Shown here: piece by piece, positions 52,227 through 60,646 of the stretch
Numbering within the stretch: the first letter of the stretch is position 1
Layout of the letters: every line of letters begins with the position of its first letter
Made by a program: the position numbers and the translations under genes
The notes under the pieces: generated by a model
Databases searched by the model: none
What the model was told of the DNA's origin: nothing
The model's input: only the letters and a program-made list of their open reading frames with translations
From: JBFHIJ01 sp041596515
GTDB taxonomy: Bacteria > Bacteroidota > Ignavibacteria > Kapaibacteriales > UBA2268
Assembly (NCBI GenBank): GCA_041596515.1
Contig: JBFHIJ010000002.1
Span: 1-64,000, forward strand
DNA length: 64,000 bases
Direction of reading: 5' to 3'

Positions 52227-53594
52227 CTATTTTGCTAAATTATTTAGAAATAGCACCGACGCAGCTATCCCACCTATATAATTTCTTAAATCATAATTTT
52301 CATTAGGTGAGTGAATATTATCGCAAGGAAGACCCAATCCCATTAATACTGTAGGAGCGTGCAAAACGCTTTCAAACTTTTCGACAATTGGAATAGATCC
52401 ACCTTCTCTCATAAATACCGGTTTTTGTCCGAAAGCTACTTCAAGTGCTTCCATAGCTGCAGATATTGCCTTGCCGTCTCTTGGTACTAACACAGGGTTT
52501 CCACCATGTAATTCGGTTACTTCAATTTTTACTGTCGGAGGAGCCAATTTCACTAAATAATCAAGAATTTTCTTAGTAATATCATCTGCTTTTTGGTTGG
52601 CGACTAAGCGCATAGAAATCTTTGCAGATGCTTCAGAAGGAAGGACAGTTTTTGCACCTTCGCCAATAAAGCCACCTTTAATACCATTTAAATCTAAAGA
52701 AGGTCTTGCCCATGTTCTTTCTAAAGTAGTGTATCCGATTTCACCGTTCAATTCTTTGACATCTAGGTCTTTTTTATAGTCAGCTTCATCAAATGGAAGT
52801 TCCTTAAATCCTTCTCTTTCTTCTATAGTCAAATCGACGACATCGTCATAGAACCCTGGTATAGTAATTCTACCATAATTATCTTTAAGCTGTGAAATCA
52901 TACCAGCTAAGACATTGATTGGATTATCTACAGCACCTCCAAAAGTGCCGGAGTGTAGGTCTCTATTTGGACCAATTACTTTAACTTCTACAAAAGAAAT
53001 ACCTCTTAAAGAGTAGCATATAGAAGGAAGTCCATCTGCAAACCATTCAGTGTCTGATACTAAAACAGTATCACACTTTAACATTTCTTGGTTATTTTCA
53101 ATAAAAGTTTCAAGATTGCTCGAGCCTGCTTCTTCTTCACCTTCAATCATTAGTTTGACATTTACAGGAAGTTTGCCATAGAGTTTAAATAATGCTTCTA
53201 TAGCTTTGAGATGAACAAATACTTGTCCTTTATCATCTGAAGAGCCTCTTGCAAATATTTTACCATCTCTGATTGTAGGTTCAAACGGTTTAGTGGTCCA
53301 TAGCTCAATAGGATCTACTGGTTGTACGTCATAATGACCGTAGATGAGAACTGTTGGAGCATTTTCACCTGCTTCTAACCATTCTGCGTAAACGATGGGA
53401 TGACCTGGTGTACTTACTAAATGAGTATTCTCGATACCAATAGATTTGATATGATCCACAACCCAATTAGCACATTCTAAAGTATCTTCATTATGCTCAG
53501 ATAAGCTTGAAATACTTGGAATTTCTAAGAATTCTACAAGTTCGCTTACGTAACGTTCTTTATTATCATCGATATAAGAAAAAAGCTTTTCCAT
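52227..53594 (-). CDS. M20-family dipeptidase
   Basis: A 455-residue M20 zinc peptidase of the dipeptidase/CNDP type. All key residues are present: IYGHYDVQP (H87, D89), RGSSDDKGQ (bridging D120), IEGEEEAGSS (catalytic and metal Glu 154/155) and NIHSPNENYD (His ligand near the C-terminus). A dimerisation domain lies about 195-330. It cleaves dipeptides or acyl-amino acids; substrate is unknown. It gives an intact in-window comparison with the degenerate M20 domain at 12959. It is monocistronic. Confidence 0.93.
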   Translation of the reverse strand: MEKLFSYIDDNKERYVSELVEFLEIPSISSLSEHNEDTLECANWVVDHIKSIGIENTHLVSTPGHPIVYAEWLEAGENAPTVLIYGHYDVQPVDPIELWTTKPFEPTIRDGKIFARGSSDDKGQVFVHLKAIEALFKLYGKLPVNVKLMIEGEEEAGSSNLETFIENNQEMLKCDTVLVSDTEWFADGLPSICYSLRGISFVEVKVIGPNRDLHSGTFGGAVDNPINVLAGMISQLKDNYGRITIPGFYDDVVDLTIEEREGFKELPFDEADYKKDLDVKELNGEIGYTTLERTWARPSLDLNGIKGGFIGEGAKTVLPSEASAKISMRLVANQKADDITKKILDYLVKLAPPTVKIEVTELHGGNPVLVPRDGKAISAAMEALEVAFGQKPVFMREGGSIPIVEKFESVLHAPTVLMGLGLPCDNIHSPNENYDLRNYIGGIAASVLFLNNLAK

Positions 53595-53714
53595 TTATAA
53601 CCTCGTAAATATAGACAGTTGATTGTAAAGATACAATTTAGTAAAAAAAATGATAGAATAAAAAAAATGTAGAAATACGTAAATTACGTATTAATCCTTA
53701 TGTTTATTAAAGAA

Positions 53715-53722
53715 TAAATTTG
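53715..53722 (+). promoter_or_regulatory. -7 box upstream of the PD40/OmpA gene
   Basis: TAAATTTG fits TAnnTTTG and lies 21 nt before the ATG at 53744. No TTG is well placed upstream. Confidence 0.5.
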
Positions 53723-53743
53723 CAATTTTGTAAGTTCTAAAAT

Positions 53744-55285
53744 ATGAAAACTGAAAACTCATTATCTAAGGCTAATTATATGAATAGAATTCTTATTTTC
53801 TTCTTTATGTTGATATGCCTGTCTCTATCGTCTAAATCCGATAATATAGAAAATGTTATAAATACTAATTGTGATGAGCTGAGTCCCGTCATTTCTCCTG
53901 ATGGTAAGACTTTGTATTATTGTAAAACTTATTGCTCAGACTCACTAAAGTCAGATGATATATATTTTGTAGTTAAAGATAAATATGGTAATTGGGGGCA
54001 GCCTCAAAATATTGGTAAACCACTAAATAACTCTATGAATAATTTTGTTAGCTCAGTATCACCGGATGGTCATACTTTGCTATTAGGTACAGTTTATCCT
54101 ACAAAAGATACTAAACTGATAAGCGAAGGTGTGTCTATCTCACATAAGACAGATTCAGGGTGGTCATATCCTGTAAATCAAGTAATTGAAGATTATTATA
54201 ATATAAGTGGATTTGCTGGATTTTATCTGTCTAATGATAGTAAAATTTTGCTTATGACAATTGAAAGAAATGATACAAAAGGTAAAAAAGACTTATACGT
54301 AAGTTTCCTCAAAGAGACCGGAATATGGTCAAAGCCTTTAAATTTAGGTGGAATCGTCAATTCTACAAGTGACGAAATATCTCCATTTTTAGCATCAGAT
54401 GGCGAAACTATGTACTTCTCTTCAGAGGGACATGAAGGGTTTGGATCCGCTGATATTTTTATGTCGAGAAGGTTAGATGATACATGGCAAAATTGGTCTA
54501 AGCCAGTTAATTTAGGTGAAGAAATCAATACTGCTGGGTGGGATGCTTATTTTAAGTTAGATGCTTCTGCTAAGTCAGCTTTTTTAGTTAGAAAAAATGA
54601 GCAATCAAATGATATTAATATCTATAAAATACAGATACCTGAAAAAGTAAGTCCTAAACCGGTGCTTCTTGTAAAAGGGAAAGTTATTAGTTTTAAGTCA
54701 AAAGTTCCCTTGAAAGCAGAAATTAATTTTAGTCAATACAATGCTGATGTTGAAATAGGTAAGTCAACAACTAATGCCAGTGATGGCTTATATGCACACA
54801 CTTTACCTGGTGGATTAGAATATATATTTGATGCTCAGGCTGACGGTTATTTACGTACCAATCAGAAAGTTGATCTTATAAATCTAGATAAGTATGATGA
54901 AGTAGATGTACCTATTGAATTAATACCTGCAAGTGATACTCTAATTTGTATTAGGAATGTATTTTTTAAAACTGCTAAATCTGTCATTGATAATGAAGGA
55001 ATAAAAGAATTAAAATATTTAACAAAATATTTAACAGAAAATATGGATGCTGTAGTTGAAATTACCGGTTATACAGATAATGTTGGAACTATTTTGAGGA
55101 ATCTTGAATTATCTCAAAAAAGAGCTGAAGAGGCTAAAGATATATTAGTAAAGCACGGTATTGAAGAAAACAGAATAATATACAAGGGTAAGGGCTCTGA
55201 TAAACCTGTTGTAACAAATGAAACAAAATGGGGAAGAGCGTTAAATCGGAGAATAGAATTTAAAGTTTTTCGTAGAATTAAGTAA
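53744..55285 (+). CDS. PD40/OmpA-like exported protein
   Basis: A 513-residue protein. A signal peptide is clear if the start is the ATG at 53780 (MNRILIFFFMLICLSL); the upstream ATG at 53744 adds 12 residues. PD40 propeller repeats follow (LSPVISPDGKTLYYC, FVSSVSPDGHTLLLG, ISPFLASDGETMYFSSEG), then a beta-sandwich (about 305-385) and an OmpA-like domain (about 400-513) with VEITGYTDNVGTILRNLELS and RALNRRIEFKV. It resembles the lipoprotein at 36586 but lacks a lipobox. Likely periplasmic or outer-membrane linked to peptidoglycan. It precedes the dapD operon by 48 nt. Confidence 0.85.
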   Translation: MKTENSLSKANYMNRILIFFFMLICLSLSSKSDNIENVINTNCDELSPVISPDGKTLYYCKTYCSDSLKSDDIYFVVKDKYGNWGQPQNIGKPLNNSMNNFVSSVSPDGHTLLLGTVYPTKDTKLISEGVSISHKTDSGWSYPVNQVIEDYYNISGFAGFYLSNDSKILLMTIERNDTKGKKDLYVSFLKETGIWSKPLNLGGIVNSTSDEISPFLASDGETMYFSSEGHEGFGSADIFMSRRLDDTWQNWSKPVNLGEEINTAGWDAYFKLDASAKSAFLVRKNEQSNDINIYKIQIPEKVSPKPVLLVKGKVISFKSKVPLKAEINFSQYNADVEIGKSTTNASDGLYAHTLPGGLEYIFDAQADGYLRTNQKVDLINLDKYDEVDVPIELIPASDTLICIRNVFFKTAKSVIDNEGIKELKYLTKYLTENMDAVVEITGYTDNVGTILRNLELSQKRAEEAKDILVKHGIEENRIIYKGKGSDKPVVTNETKWGRALNRRIEFKVFRRIK

Positions 55286-55333
55286 TATTTTGTATAATAG
55301 TAGTATTGCTAATTTTAAACCGAGAGATTTGAT

Positions 55334-56158
55334 ATGGAAGAAAAGATTTTAAAGCTTATAAATGATAAAATAAGTAACAGTAGAGACATCAAAAATATTT
55401 TAAAAGAATTTGTAGCATGTCTGAATGATGGGTCGATTAGAGCAGCAGAACATACAGAATCTGGTGTTTGGCAAGTAAATCAGTGGGTTAAAAAAGGGAT
55501 CTTGTTGCTTTTTAAATATAGTACCATGACAGATATGTCAAAAGATCAAAATTTTAGATTTTTTGATAAAGATACACTTCCTGTAAAACCATTGGGTTTG
55601 GAAGATGGTGTTAGAATAGTCCCCGGAGGTTCCACAATCCGGACAGGATGTTATGTTGCACCCGGCGTAATTTGTATGCCACCTATGTACATTAATATTG
55701 GTGCTTATGTAGATTCAGGAACAATGGTTGATTCGCATGCCTTAGTCGGAACTTGTGCTCAGATTGGTAAAAATGTACATATAAGTGCAGCCGCTCAGAT
55801 TGGCGGTGTTTTAGAGCCTGCAGGTGCCAGACCGGTAATTGTTGAAGATAATGTTATGATTGGCGGTAACTGTGGCGTATATGAAGGCGTAATGCTTAAA
55901 AAACGTGCTGTTTTAGGATCAGGTGTGATATTGACTGCTTCTACAAAAGTATATGATATTGTAAATAATACAGTTTTACAATCCACGCCGGATAATCCTC
56001 TTGAAATACCTGAAAATGCAGTAGTTATTCCAGGAGCTAGAACTATCAATAGTCCGTTTGCAAAGGAACATGGTCTGTCAATTTCTTCTCCGATTATTAT
56101 TAAATACAGAGATGAAAAAACTGATGTCAGAACTGCACTAACCGAGGATCTTCGATGA
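55334..56158 (+). CDS. dapD: 2,3,4,5-Tetrahydropyridine-2,6-dicarboxylate N-succinyltransferase
   Basis: A 274-residue left-handed beta-helix acyltransferase of the succinylase branch of lysine/diaminopimelate synthesis. VNQWVKKGILLLFKYS is the family N-terminal block. The hexapeptide repeats run from GGSTIRTGCYVAPGVICMPP to GVILTASTKVYDIV, and RTINSPFAKEHGLSI is near the end. Length is normal (E. coli 274). It heads a run of overlapping genes, with the next starting inside its stop (4 nt). Confidence 0.95.
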   Translation: MEEKILKLINDKISNSRDIKNILKEFVACLNDGSIRAAEHTESGVWQVNQWVKKGILLLFKYSTMTDMSKDQNFRFFDKDTLPVKPLGLEDGVRIVPGGSTIRTGCYVAPGVICMPPMYINIGAYVDSGTMVDSHALVGTCAQIGKNVHISAAAQIGGVLEPAGARPVIVEDNVMIGGNCGVYEGVMLKKRAVLGSGVILTASTKVYDIVNNTVLQSTPDNPLEIPENAVVIPGARTINSPFAKEHGLSISSPIIIKYRDEKTDVRTALTEDLR

Positions 56159-56412
56159 TTAACAATGAGAATAATGAAGTAACCAATAGGGTCTTGTCTA
56201 ATATTAAGAAGTCACAGATAATAGTAACTTTGGCATTCCTTGTTTCAGTTATTTTATTCATAGTTGCATATATTGTAATAGGAGAGTGGTGGTATTTACT
56301 TGCAGCCATTGTTATGATAGTTGCAAATGTTTTCTTTATACTGTACGTTAATAATATCAAAAATAAATATTTGGCAAAGCTAAAAGAACTCGAGCATAAA
56401 AATGAAAAGTGA
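56155..56412 (+). CDS. Small two-helix membrane protein
   Basis: An 85-residue protein with two hydrophobic helices (about 24-44 and 47-66, the second WWYLLAAIVMIVANVFFILY) and charged, lysine/glutamate-rich ends. No family is recognised. It overlaps dapD by 4 nt and the Memo-like gene by 11 nt, so it is surely translated in the operon. The cluster mixes lysine synthesis, Memo-like and repair genes, giving no direct hint of function. Confidence 0.75.
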   Translation: MINNENNEVTNRVLSNIKKSQIIVTLAFLVSVILFIVAYIVIGEWWYLLAAIVMIVANVFFILYVNNIKNKYLAKLKELEHKNEK

Positions 56413-57649
56413 TGATAGAATACCTCTGTTGCGCGAAGATCTACTTATAAGTAGTACTATGATAAATGATACTCTGCATATTGTACTTTCCGATGAGATA
56501 GGATTTGCAAAAGAACAGACAGCATTTTCTGAAATGATGCTTCACATATTGCAGCAAATTGATGGCAAAAAGTCTTTTACTGATTTGCATCAATGGGTAT
56601 TGGAAAATATAAATTCTGCTTTGACATTGCAAAGTATTAAAGAACCAATAGAAGAACTTATTAAAAGAGGATTCTTCCAGACCGAAGACTTTCTTGCTTA
56701 TAAAAGTAACTTCTATAAGCAACTTAACAAAAGTACTATCCGAACCCCAATATGTGCAGGGTCAAGCTATTCTGCGCTAAAAGAGCAGCTTAATATTGAA
56801 ATTGATGAGATATTATCTGCAAATATTGAAAATGGAATACCTAACAATGCAAAAGCTATAATTGCTCCGCATATAGATTTTAAAATTGGTAAGGAAGCAC
56901 ACAGAGTATATGCTTCAGCTTATTCCGCTATAAAAAATACAAATCCTGATGTTGTTATTATTTTAGGCACAAGTCATAGCTATTCTAATGCATTTTTTAT
57001 GATGAGTGCTAAAAATTATTTAACACCTTTGGGTGAGGCAAAAACTAATCTGGATGTAGTAAATTATTTACTTGATAAAACTCCTGAACGAATAGCCAAA
57101 ATCGACGAAATGGCTCATCTGAATGAACATTCAGTAGAGTTTCAAGTTGTTTTATTGCAAAAACTTTTTGCTGAAAAAGATATTACGTTTTTACCGATTG
57201 TGACCGGATCCATGCACGAGTATGTTGCTGTCAATGGTAAACCAACAGCTGATAATGAACTTATGGCTTTCATTAGTAAACTCCAAAAATTGGAATCTGT
57301 GTTTGAGAAGAAAGTCCTAATAGTTGCTAGTGTAGATTTTGCACATATAGGCAGAAAGTTTGGAGATGATTTTAATGCTGAATACTACCTTGATACTGTT
57401 AGAAAAGAAGACGCAGTTCTACTGAATAAATTATCAGAAGGTGATTCGGACGAATTCCTTGAAAAAATCAGTAAAGATAAAGATAAATGGAAAATTTGTG
57501 GCACTTCGCCTATTTATCTATTAATGCAGATATTAAATAACTCTAAAGGTACAGTATTGGATTATGGTCAGTGGCACGAAACTGAAACATCTTCAGCTGT
57601 CACTTTTGGTTCAGTAGCATTTTATAATGAGGAAGTAAAAGATGTTTAA
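56402..57649 (+). CDS. AmmeMemoRadiSam system protein B (Memo-like)
   Basis: A 415-residue protein. Residues about 125-415 match the Memo fold, related to extradiol dioxygenases: IIAPHIDFKIG (His), VVIILGTSHSY and LNEHSVEFQVVLLQ (His/Glu), with VASVDFAHIGRKFGDDF near the C-terminus. Residues 1-115 are an added N-terminal part with a PqqD-like winged-helix look (ILQQIDGKKSFTDLHQWV, then EELIKRGFF). Partner genes A and radical-SAM are not in the window. The family's reaction is not established. It overlaps its neighbours by 11 and 8 nt in the dapD operon. Confidence 0.85.
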   Translation: MKSDDRIPLLREDLLISSTMINDTLHIVLSDEIGFAKEQTAFSEMMLHILQQIDGKKSFTDLHQWVLENINSALTLQSIKEPIEELIKRGFFQTEDFLAYKSNFYKQLNKSTIRTPICAGSSYSALKEQLNIEIDEILSANIENGIPNNAKAIIAPHIDFKIGKEAHRVYASAYSAIKNTNPDVVIILGTSHSYSNAFFMMSAKNYLTPLGEAKTNLDVVNYLLDKTPERIAKIDEMAHLNEHSVEFQVVLLQKLFAEKDITFLPIVTGSMHEYVAVNGKPTADNELMAFISKLQKLESVFEKKVLIVASVDFAHIGRKFGDDFNAEYYLDTVRKEDAVLLNKLSEGDSDEFLEKISKDKDKWKICGTSPIYLLMQILNNSKGTVLDYGQWHETETSSAVTFGSVAFYNEEVKDV

Positions 57650-58031
57650 AAGTTTAGTACCCAATATTATGGTTGAGTCTGTAAATGACACCATAGCATA
57701 TTATTCCGATAATTTTGGATTTACTTGCGTGATGAGTGTTCCCGAAGAAGGAGAAAAAGTTTGGGCTATGATAAAAAAGGATGATGTAACATTGATGCTA
57801 CAAAATAGAGAAAGTATAGTAGCGGAAATGCCGGAATTTGGTAATATGTCATTAGGAGGCTCGCTTAGCTTTTTTGTTAGCGTAACAGAAATAAATGAGT
57901 TATTCAAATCAGTTAAGAATAAAATCAATGTCATAAAAGAACCATTTGATACTTTCTACAATACTACTGAATTTATATTTAGAGATATAAACGGCTATAT
58001 AGTTACAATGTCAGAACATAAAGATGCATAA
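57642..58031 (+). CDS. VOC-family (glyoxalase/bleomycin-resistance fold) protein
   Basis: A 129-residue single VOC domain. VPNIMVESVNDTIAYYSDNF at the start and the end EFIFRDINGYIVTMSEH are typical, with two beta-alpha-beta-beta-beta modules. Such proteins bind metals and include glyoxalases, epimerases and resistance proteins; the specific activity is not readable. It overlaps its neighbours by 8 nt on both sides. Confidence 0.85.
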   Translation: MFKSLVPNIMVESVNDTIAYYSDNFGFTCVMSVPEEGEKVWAMIKKDDVTLMLQNRESIVAEMPEFGNMSLGGSLSFFVSVTEINELFKSVKNKINVIKEPFDTFYNTTEFIFRDINGYIVTMSEHKDA

Positions 58032-59061
58032 TATAGAAGAAGTATATATAAAATATTACTCAATACCTTTCAAAAAACCTTTCAAAATGATTGATACTAT
58101 AATGAATCACAAGAAAGGTTTTTTGCTATTTGTTAAAACAGATTCTGGAATTAAAGTAGGCGATTGCTCTCCATTAACTGGATTTAGCAAGGAGTCTTTT
58201 GCTGAAGCTCAAGAGCAACTTCTTAACGTTTATTCAAGAATGCAAGCATTAATTAATACTGATTTAAGTGATGCAATCGCTCTAATATTGGGAGATATGC
58301 ACCTATTACCTTCTGTAGAATTTGCATTGAAGTCTTTAGAATATGAAGATGATATTTCTAATAACAACAGCAGTGCTATTCGCGCAAATGCATTGATTAA
58401 TACACATAATATTGAAAAAGAGCTAAAAGAGAAATATTCAGAAGGATATAGAATTTTCAAAATTAAGTTAGGCAGGTATGAGTTTGACTCTGAGCTTTCT
58501 TTCTGGAGTAAGTATATTTCTGAGTTTTCAGAAAAAGTAAAATTTATATTTGATCCAAACAGAACTTGGAGTATAAACCAGTTGGATTTGTTTTACAAGA
58601 GTATAGATAAAAAAATTCTTTTGTATTTCGAAGATCCAATTAAAAATATAGAAGAGCTGAGAAATTTATTGATCTCTGCTAGAAAAATACCTATTGCTTT
58701 AGATGAGTCATTGATATATATTTTAGACAATGAAATTTATAATTTTAAGTATGCTGTTGTAAAACCCACTATAATCAGCAAATATGAAAATTTGATTAAA
58801 TCGCTTGTCGACAAACATAAAAAAGTTGTCTTAAGTTCTGCATTTGAATCATTTTATGGTATAAGAAATCTATGCTTTTTACACAAGAAATATAATCTTG
58901 ATACGCATATTGGTATAGATACTTATAAAACTTATAATTCAGATTTTGCAGATATGGATACATTTATAGAAAAATCCATAGTTAATATTGATTTGTTATT
59001 GCAGCATAAAACACACTCGGAGCATATATGTGTGGTAGATTTGCCTTCGTTCCAAAAATAG
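58024..59061 (+). CDS. menC: Enolase-superfamily enzyme, probable o-succinylbenzoate synthase
   Basis: A 345-residue enolase-superfamily protein of the MLE/OSBS subgroup. The catalytic frame is complete: FKIKLGR (K146 and K148), FIFDPNRTW (D177), LYFEDPI (E203), ALDES (D227) and VVKPT (K247). OSBS dehydrates SHCHC to o-succinylbenzoate in menaquinone synthesis. MenC is the best guess, because metal ligands and spacing fit, but OSBS proteins are diverse and some are amino-acid racemases or dipeptide epimerases; no other men gene is here. Its 3' end overlaps the SRAP gene by 34 nt. Confidence 0.75.
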   Translation: MHNIEEVYIKYYSIPFKKPFKMIDTIMNHKKGFLLFVKTDSGIKVGDCSPLTGFSKESFAEAQEQLLNVYSRMQALINTDLSDAIALILGDMHLLPSVEFALKSLEYEDDISNNNSSAIRANALINTHNIEKELKEKYSEGYRIFKIKLGRYEFDSELSFWSKYISEFSEKVKFIFDPNRTWSINQLDLFYKSIDKKILLYFEDPIKNIEELRNLLISARKIPIALDESLIYILDNEIYNFKYAVVKPTIISKYENLIKSLVDKHKKVVLSSAFESFYGIRNLCFLHKKYNLDTHIGIDTYKTYNSDFADMDTFIEKSIVNIDLLLQHKTHSEHICVVDLPSFQK

Positions 59062-59690
59062 AAAATCTCGAAGATGAACTCCAAATTATTGATAGAGATA
59101 ACACTCTGAATATCTCTTACAATATTTCTCCTGGAATGGAAATAAGTACTTTCGATAAAGATTTTAAACTGAAAAACTTAAAGTGGGGGCTAATTCCACA
59201 TTGGTCGAAAGACAAAAGTCTCGTAAATAAACTCTATAACGCGAGGAGTGAAACAGCTCATCAAAAGCCAAGTTTTAAAAATGCTTTTTCAAATAGATGC
59301 TTAATTCCTGCAACAGGATTTTACGAATGGAAGAAATCGCAAACTAGCAAGTCGCCTTATTATGTCAAACATGTCAAAAATAAAATCCTATACTTTGCAG
59401 GTATCAGCGACCAAGCTAAAATAGACGGAGAAATAGTTGAATCTGTAACAATACTAACCACTAATCCGAATCAGATTATTAAAAAAATACATAATAGAAT
59501 GCCGGTTATTCTTGATGAGAAGAACATCGACTTATGGCTTAATGGAGAAAATGATACTATTATTGACTCAAATATTTTTACACCATATTCGAGTAATGTA
59601 ATTGAAGCATATAGAGTTTCTGACTTAGTTAATGATGCTTCTATCAACAATGAAAAACTTATAGAAAAAATAGATATTACTTTATTTTGA
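59028..59690 (+). CDS. SRAP-domain abasic-site protein (YedK/HMCES)
   Basis: A 220-residue SRAP protein. It starts MCGRFAF, and the catalytic Cys2 that traps abasic sites in single-stranded DNA fixes the start. NISPGM, ARSETAHQKPSFKNAF, CLIPATGFYEWKK and NRMPVILDEK (His/Glu active-site block) complete the family pattern. It forms a DNA-protein crosslink that shields abasic sites. Its start lies 34 nt inside menC; xthA, another abasic-site enzyme, follows after 10 nt, an apt functional pairing. Confidence 0.93.
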   Translation: MCGRFAFVPKIENLEDELQIIDRDNTLNISYNISPGMEISTFDKDFKLKNLKWGLIPHWSKDKSLVNKLYNARSETAHQKPSFKNAFSNRCLIPATGFYEWKKSQTSKSPYYVKHVKNKILYFAGISDQAKIDGEIVESVTILTTNPNQIIKKIHNRMPVILDEKNIDLWLNGENDTIIDSNIFTPYSSNVIEAYRVSDLVNDASINNEKLIEKIDITLF

Positions 59691-59700
59691 AGGATATAAT

Positions 59701-60504
59701 ATGAAAATAATTAGCTGGAATGTAAATGGTATCAGATCTGTAATTGGTCAGAATGCTAGGACAAAATTTGGTAAATCATATAAAAAGAATTATTTGCATA
59801 AATATATTGAAGAAGAGCAACCGGATATCATCTGTATCCAAGAAACAAAATCAGAGCCTGAGCAAATTAATGAAGAATTGAGATATCCGGAAGGATATCA
59901 TGGATATTATCATTCTTGCAGAAGGAAGAAAGGATATAGCGGCGTAGTAACATACAGTAAGATAAAACCTATAAATGTCTATACTGAAATTGGCATAGAA
60001 AAATTCGATGAAGAAGGCAGAATAATAGCTACAGAATTTGATGATTTTGTGTTGTTCAATATCTATTTTCCAAATGGAACATCGGGTCAAGAGCGCATTG
60101 ATTTTAAATTAGAATTTTATGATGCAGTGTTTAAACATTTTGAAGAACTAAGAAAACAGGGAAAAGAACTGATTATTTGTGGAGACTATAATACTGCACA
60201 TAAGCCAATTGATTTAGCTCGTCCAAAAGAGAATGAAAAAAACTCAGGTTTCTTGCCAGAGGAGAGAGTCAAATTGGATTGGATGATTGAGCATGGTTAT
60301 ATAGATAGCTTTAGAATGTTTAGTGAAGAAGGTGATCAATATACATGGTGGAGCAACAGAGGTAGAGCCAGAGAGAATAATGTAGGCTGGCGGATTGACT
60401 ATCACATGATAACCCCGGGGCTCAAAGATAAAGTTATGAAGTCATATCACCAACCAGATGCAAAAGGTTCTGACCATTGCCCGATTGTAATAGAATTTAG
60501 TTGA
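59701..60504 (+). CDS. xthA: Exodeoxyribonuclease III
   Basis: A 267-residue AP endonuclease/3'-exonuclease of the EEP superfamily. KIISWNVNGIRS is the start signature. IICIQETKSE holds the metal Glu, ICGDYNTAHKPIDL the Asp/Asn pair, and KGSDHCPIVIEF the catalytic His near the end. It nicks DNA at abasic sites and trims 3' ends. It ends the seven-gene overlapping run and follows the SRAP gene, with which it shares the abasic-site theme. Confidence 0.95.
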   Translation: MKIISWNVNGIRSVIGQNARTKFGKSYKKNYLHKYIEEEQPDIICIQETKSEPEQINEELRYPEGYHGYYHSCRRKKGYSGVVTYSKIKPINVYTEIGIEKFDEEGRIIATEFDDFVLFNIYFPNGTSGQERIDFKLEFYDAVFKHFEELRKQGKELIICGDYNTAHKPIDLARPKENEKNSGFLPEERVKLDWMIEHGYIDSFRMFSEEGDQYTWWSNRGRARENNVGWRIDYHMITPGLKDKVMKSYHQPDAKGSDHCPIVIEFS

Positions 60505-60646
60505 TTTAAACTTAATATTGTAGTATAAAGGTTCTTAAGATTAAATATAGATTACGAGCTTTTGTTTTAGCAAAATCTCGCAATAAAAAGATATCTGATT
60601 CGCAATTATATTCATATTTAAGACTCAATAATATTAAGGGTGTGTT

